Below are positions 59,091 to 64,000 of a DNA stretch of 64,000 nt, in pieces; the first letter of the stretch is position 1; each line of letters starts with the position of its first letter. Origin of the DNA: Muscardinus avellanarius (Eukaryota > Chordata > Mammalia > Rodentia > Gliridae); contig OY726569.1 of assembly GCA_963383645.1 (NCBI GenBank), positions 28,395,070 through 28,459,069 on the forward strand. Reading direction: 5' to 3'. The notes below the pieces were generated by a model. The model was not told the origin of the DNA. It saw only the letters and a program-made list of their open reading frames with translations, and did not search any database. The translations under genes were made by a program, and so were the position numbers.

Positions 59091-59793
59091 GTAAGTCAAA
59101 GGGAATTTTCCATCACCTTTGGGTAGAACAGACCCTTAAAATGGCAGAAAGCTGTCAAAAATCTGCTAGTCTGTTGTTCTCCTTCTGGGTATAACTTTAT
59201 CTGGAACATAGTTAAGGGCTCCTTCCTGCCACCCGGAGGAGAATGATTTATGCCAGGACAGGATTTAACTGCCCTGCCTGAAAACTCCCTCGGGGAGGGG
59301 GATAGACAGCGATGTTTGTGGGACTCCCCTCCTCTCACTCAGACGTCTGTACTGAGGAGCTGGGCTCTTCATGGCTCAGGCCTTGGAGCAGGGAGGAGAG
59401 ATGGCTTTCAGCTGAGGAGGAGGGACCACAGCCAGAGCAGGGCAAGAGGCGACTCTACAGAAAATGCAACTATGGGACAGTAGGAAGGAGAAGAAAAACA
59501 AGGGTGTCCACACTCATCCTGTGTTGGATCCGAGGCATACACTGACACACCTAGAGAGAGAAAGAGGGTTTCTAGTCTTCTCTCTAAAGACATATTTGGC
59601 AGAAAAATCTAAATATGTTAGCCTCTCCTAATGCAGTCTTTTGTCATGCCTTTCCCCAGTCGTACCAGCAGAAAATGGTAGAAAAGTGTCACTGGGGTGC
59701 TGCAGGCAGCAGGCTCACAAGAACTGGGGTGAGAGCTCGCAGATGAGTTTAAGGTTTGGAGCAAGGGTTTATGTAATGGCTGAGAACACTGTG

Positions 59794-59856
59794 TGCATAA
59801 TTATGGAAATGAAAAAGTAACCTTCGGCGCTGGAACCAGACTTACCATTCTCCCCA
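59794..59856 (+). CDS. TRAJ48: TRA joining segment J48
   Basis: Reads HNYGNEKVTFGAGTRLTILP, human TRAJ48 with few changes and equal length (63 bases). FGAG intact. RSS: nonamer ggtttatgt (59766-59774), 12-base spacer, perfect heptamer cactgtg (59787-59793). Donor gtaagt. Expected to be functional. Confidence 0.95.
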
Positions 59857-60500
59857 GTAAGTTCATCGCCCTGCTCGGGAAGTCCACCTGTGGCCGATTC
59901 TAGGGTTCACACTGAACCACACAGGTTGCAGCAGAGAATTTTTATAATTGATAGAGAGAGGGGGCAGCCAAATATCTGAGTTTTCTGGGGGAACTCCAAT
60001 CTTGAATGTTTAATTCATAGCTAGAAAATATGATTCATAATTCTGCTTTGGCTGCTGCCACCCTGTGCTAATGTGACATGTGAAGAGAAGTCCAAAAGAA
60101 TGACTGCGCCTTCACTTTTATCTTGCATGATAATTTTATCTTTGAGTACTGCAAGCATTTGCAAGAAATGGTTGAAACACAGGATATCAAAGAGACAAGC
60201 AAACCCACAGAGCCAGAAAGGCAGACACAAGGTCAGGCAGCAGCGTTTGACACAGCTGAGCCAGGGTTGTGTCTCTTTTTGCAGATGGCAGAGTTATTTG
60301 GAAAAGTGCTAGAGCTGGTGCTCAGGGTGGGGCAGGGTTACTATAAATAGGAAGACTAAGCACTAATCCCCAGAGGAAAGCTCAAAATGGGAAAACTCAG
60401 CCCCACACCCATGGAGCACAGCAGTATAGCAGCACATCTGCATTTGGTTACTTATAGTACAGACAGGCACAGAATGAACAGCTAAAAAAAACTATGTCAC

Positions 60501-60687
60501 CAGGCATGATGGCACAGCCCTATAATCCCAGTACTTGAGAGGCTGAGACAGGAGGATCACAGGTTCAAGGCCGGCCCACCGTAACTTAGCAAGACTCTGT
60601 CTCAAAATAAAAAATAGAAAAGGCCGGAGTGTAGCTCAATGGTAGAATGTCCCTGGGTTCAATCCCAAGTACCACCAAAAAAAAAAG
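60501..60687 (+). mobile_element. Dimeric B1/ID SINE, forward
   Basis: 'caggcatgatggcacagccc', 'caggaggatcacaggttcaa', 'ggagtgtagctcaatggtag' and an A tract. A second, diverged B1-type copy follows at once. Confidence 0.92.
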
Positions 60688-60808
60688 CCAGAATTGGTGG
60701 CGCAAGCCTGTAGTCCCAGTACTTGGTTAGGTTGGAACAGAAGGATCACATGTTCGAGGCTAGCCTTGGCAACTGATTATCAAGACTGTTTTAAAATAAA
60801 AAAGTAAA
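60688..60808 (+). mobile_element. B1-type SINE, forward, diverged
   Basis: 'gccagaattggtggcgcaag', 'aaggatcacatgttcgaggc' and an A-rich end without the ID part. Confidence 0.8.
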
Positions 60809-61769
60809 GGCCTCCTGGTGCTTACCACAGGCAGTGTTCCTATGCTGACTGTACAGAAAGAGGAGGCAGAGTAAGCCCGCCTTATATACACCTCAGCCCG
60901 GGCCCTGTGCCTGGTCTGTATTGCAAATGGGGAAACATGGAAAATAAATAAATAAAATAAGATAAAAAAGTAAAAAGGACAAGGGTTTAGACTGAAGGTA
61001 GAACACCCCTGGGTTCAATCCCCAATACCAACAAAACAAAACAAAGCAAGACAAAAATTTAAAAACTATGAAAGAAGATTAGATAGACAGACAGACAGAC
61101 AGACAGAAGTATACTGGATATAGAGTAATATGAAAACAAGGGGCAACTAGATTTCTTACACCTGTAATTAAAAGCAATAGAAAGTCTGATTACGTTCACT
61201 TTATAACCAAAGACAACCTCACGAAAGAGAGATAAAAAGCAGACTGAGAGAGCAAAACCTAGGGATATGGAACCTTCCAAGTCTGGATTTCCCAACTGTC
61301 TTACCCACTCCTTACCTAGAGGACTCCTTCTTTTCATCTTTCTGCATTAGAAATTAAAGGCATGAATATTGAGGATTTGGATGGCTCCAACTCTTATAGT
61401 GAAAATTACATTATAAAGCACCTCCCAGACCAGGCTGAATAAAGAACTTTAGACATCAAGGACTTTTTCTCCTCTCTGAATAAGATAGGAAAAGTGGTCT
61501 CTCCTCATTCTGCATCGAGGGACGGGGAGCTCAGAGTTATGAAGCAAGACAGTGGCAGGCTGAGCTGTGGGAACTGGGGACCCGGTGACAGTCAGTCTGC
61601 TCCCTCCTGGGGGCCAGAGTAGCCAGAAATATTAAAGAACTGTCTCCAGGTGAACCCACAAGGTACTCAGGGAAATGCCATGAGGAGCCACGCAGCGCAC
61701 GAATGCTCCATCCAAAAGGGGACCGAGTGGCTCAAAGCCAACTCAGAGCCCCAAATATTTGAAAACGAT

Positions 61770-61825
61770 GTGGAAGCCAGCTATAACAAGCTCATTTTCC
61801 AAACAGTGCTTCCAAAAATTGTTTG
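61770..61825 (+). pseudogene. Weak J-like patch (SYNKLIF)
   Basis: Reads ASYNKLIFQTVLPKI; the SYNKLIF run looks like a J start, but FGXG, RSS and donor are all absent. May be a very old relic or chance. Confidence 0.2.
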
Positions 61826-62237
61826 CAGTCAGTGGTTGCTACGTGTGGGTTTGGAGCTTGAAGGGCATGAGTGCAGAGTGGAATTATCTGCAACAGGGGG
61901 ATCTGATTAGGATTGATGAGATGAAAGAAAATTCTGGCTAGAGGGACAGAAAAGTCCGGAAAGAAAAGATACAGTAAACCTGGGAGGAGGTGTAGCATTT
62001 ATTCTAGTCTAAGCAGCAAAGAGGAAGCAGAAGCCAAATTCCAATACACAATCGACCTTTTCGCATTTACAAGATTCTGCAATTATTACAATGTCTTTGA
62101 GTTCTTGGCTAAATACCAGCAGGTCCTAAATGCAAAGTGGAAATGTCCTCTTGTCTCCAGCACTCTAAGTCCCTCAGCCCACCCACCCCACGCCCAGGCA
62201 CCCCCGAGCTGTTTTTGTAAAGGGGTGTGATACTGTG

Positions 62238-62294
62238 CCGACTATGGGAACAAGCTGATCTTTGGCTCAGGAACCATTTTGACAGTCAAGCCTC
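62238..62294 (+). CDS. TRAJ47: TRA joining segment J47
   Basis: Reads DYGNKLIFGSGTILTVKP, nearly the human TRAJ47 peptide at equal length (57 bases). FGSG intact. RSS: nonamer tgtttttgt (62210-62218), 12-base spacer, heptamer tactgtg (62231-62237). Donor gtgagt. Looks functional. Confidence 0.95.
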
Positions 62295-62458
62295 GTGAGT
62301 ATAAAAGACATTCTGCTCCACCCGAATTCCAGCCCCAGTTTTATTACATATTGAAGAGTCTCTGACTTAGCAGTATTTGATTCTAAAGAGGAAAACGTGA
62401 AATTCCTTGTGCAATACATGCACTTTCATTGGTGTGACTCATTTAAGATTTTCCGTGC

Positions 62459-62660
62459 ATTATCTGGATGTGGTGGCGCACACTTGAAATCCCAGTATTT
62501 GGCAGGCTGATACAGGAGGATCACAGGTTCCAGGACAGTCTCAGCAACTTAGCTAGACCTTCAGCAATTTAGCGAGATGCTGTTTCAAAGATAAAAAGTA
62601 AAACTGAGCTGGAGATAGAATATCCCTGTGCTCAACTCCCAGTACCACACACACTAAAAA
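62459..62660 (+). mobile_element. Dimeric B1/ID SINE, forward
   Basis: 'tctggatgtggtggcgcaca', 'gacagtctcagcaacttagc', shortened ID part and an A-rich end. Confidence 0.9.
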
Positions 62661-62997
62661 AGAAAACAAAAATCCACACATTGCTTTGGAGAGCTCATCA
62701 TCATACCAATTCACTGGTGTGACCCACAGCTTTCTGAGTTTAAAGTTTTGGGGGGAAAAAATAGTCTCTGTGGACCTAGCTTCTTGCTGTTTGGGTTTCT
62801 AGACTAGCATAATGGTCTAGTTTTGAGCTTTAAGATTTCTCCTGAGCTTGTGACTTTGGTATAAGAAAAGCTGCATGCTGCTTGGCTTGCAGAGCATTCC
62901 TGGGATGAATGTCAAGAGAAAACCCAGGCAGACAGGTTGGTGAGGAGACTCTGTGACAAGTGTCTGTCCTGTTCCTGCAAAGCCGCTGACAACCCGA

Positions 62998-63055
62998 GAA
63001 AGGCAGCTGGACAAGCTGGCTTTTAGGACGGGGACCCCTTTATCAGTTGGGCCCA
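62998..63055 (+). pseudogene. TRAJ46: TRA joining segment J46, pseudogene
   Basis: Aligns with human TRAJ46 (aaaggcagc, then gacaagctggctttt). In the J frame it reads LDKLAFRTGTPLSVGP, so the first glycine of FGTG is arginine. The donor gt is gg, and the RSS (tgttcctgc 62970-62978; aacccga 62991-62997) has lost the coding-side GTG. About five bases shorter than the human segment. Non-functional here. Confidence 0.88.
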
Positions 63056-63504
63056 GGAAGTCTGAGTAGAAAATGAGATCTGTATTTTTTTTTCTTATTA
63101 TTTGCTCCAACCTGACATTTGAGTTGTCCTCCTTTAGATTCCAGATACACAAACCACAGTGTCTTTTTATGCTCCTTTAAATATTCGTGACTAAGGGCTG
63201 CAGGTCACCCACCCTCTCTTACATGACAGGGGAGAGTTTTGTGGCCATGGCCACTCTCCTGAAGAAGTCGACAGAGATGCAGGTGGCAGCTCCTCATAGC
63301 ACCCCCAGTCTCCTTTCCAGGCCCCTCACCCTGGTTACAAGAGTTTTTAGCTCTTATGCAAGGAAGAGGAAGATGTGACCCATAGCCCAGGACAAGACTA
63401 CAGGCTGTCACTGGGGTTTGTGGGCTCCAGACAGCTGTGGAGGCTCGGGACCCAGGATGTGAGATGGAGGCAGAGAGGTTTGTGTCAAGGCTTGTCCCAG
63501 GGTG

Positions 63505-63567
63505 TGAATACAGGAACTGCTGGCCGGCTCACCTTTGGGAAAGGAACCCAGCTGATCGTCCAGCCCT
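63505..63567 (+). CDS. TRAJ45: TRA joining segment J45
   Basis: Reads NTGTAGRLTFGKGTQLIVQP, close to human TRAJ45. FGKG intact. RSS: nonamer ggtttgtgt (63477-63485), 12-base spacer, heptamer cagggtg (63498-63504). Donor gtaagt. Expected to be functional. Last J in the window; TRAJ44 should lie just beyond. Confidence 0.95.
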
Positions 63568-64000
63568 GTAAGTGCTTCTGCCTGTGAGATGGGAGTCTAA
63601 ACACAGTCCCCATGGGAACATTTCCAAACTGCTCCCGCGCCTCCCGTACCACCACCCTCTCTAGCACCATCCACAGCGGGGGGGGGGGGGGGGGGGGTTT
63701 GAGCCGCGTGGATGAGGGAGGGCGTACGGTCTATGGCTCGGGGCACTTTTGAGATTTGCCCTTTTGCAATTGTTTGACTACAAGCCCATTACTGAAAAAT
63801 CTGGGCTCCTGTAGACAAAGGATATGAGTTTAGGACTGGGACACAAACGTGTGTGGGTCGCTTTGGCGGCGGCAGCTTTGCAAGAAAAAAAAAGACAGTT
63901 TTCATAGGAAAGGTTGAAATGGTTGCATAGATGGATGTTTTGTTGCTTCTCCTTTTCTGTCTTCATGCCCTCTTCTCTGCCTGACTTAGGGACATTAAAT
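63568..64000. other. Spacer downstream of TRAJ45
   Basis: No J motif is seen. A run of about 19 G bases near 63679-63698 is the only feature. Confidence 0.6.

Larger units (their letters stand above)
59857..62209. other. TRAJ48-TRAJ47 spacer
   Basis: Holds two adjacent SINE copies, an ID-type fragment near 60990-61030, a (GACA)n run (61081-61107) and a weak J-like patch at 61770-61825. No intact J. Confidence 0.5.

Noticed and set aside
61081..61107. Short tandem units that could suggest a CRISPR-like array
   Set aside because: Simple (GACA)n microsatellite without spacers, in mammalian DNA.

Overview
This is mammalian nuclear DNA covering the 3' part of the T-cell receptor delta locus (TRD) and the first part of the TRA joining (J) cluster. 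The organism is most likely a squirrel-related (sciuromorph) rodent. More than 25 copies of a dimeric B1/ID-type SINE are present. They start like B1/Alu, carry an internal tail that reads like an ID (tRNA-derived) element, and many have target-site duplications. This matches SINEs known from squirrels, dormice and the mountain beaver. I cannot name the species. There are no bacterial-style genes, and almost every long open frame is SINE, microsatellite or chance.

Layout, all TRD/TRA parts on the + strand: (1) 1-11.5 kb: repeat-bearing DNA upstream of the D segments, with no V gene recognised. (2) 11.5-22.5 kb: TRDD2 (11542-11550) and TRDD3 (22439-22452), each with a 12-RSS on the left and a 23-RSS on the right, separated by about 11 kb of repeats including a broken hAT transposon and an L1 3' end. 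(3) 23.6-33.2 kb: TRDJ1, TRDJ4, TRDJ2, TRDJ3, in the human order. (4) 33.2-37.8 kb: the J-C intron, with a Runx/Myb/GATA cluster at 35.84-35.90 kb that I read as the core of the TRD enhancer. (5) 37.8-41.5 kb: TRDC, with three coding exons and a 3' UTR exon. (6) 41.5-51.7 kb: repeat-rich spacer holding a 200-N assembly gap and one possible J relic. An inverted TRDV3 was not found. (7) 51.8-63.6 kb: TRAJ54, 53, 52, 51, 50, 49, 48, 47, 46 and 45. TRAJ51, 50 and 46 are broken and the others look usable.

How it works: RAG joins a V segment lying outside the window to TRDD2/TRDD3 and a TRDJ, under control of the delta enhancer. The joined exon is spliced from the J donor to TRDC exon 1. If the cell instead makes V-to-TRAJ joins, the whole TRDD-TRDJ-TRDC block is deleted. 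The J splice phase (one base after the last full codon) matches TRDC exon 1, which supplies two bases of the split codon.

Most notable observations: the RSS heptamer triplet touching the coding end (GTG) is kept in every J with a good frame and lost in all three dead J segments; TRDJ4 has FSKG in place of FGXG; a 113-bp block next to TRDC exon 4 is repeated 1,347 bp downstream with one mismatch; and TRAJ55-TRAJ60 are not seen upstream of TRAJ54, where the assembly gap lies. I see no evidence for a wholly new biological system.
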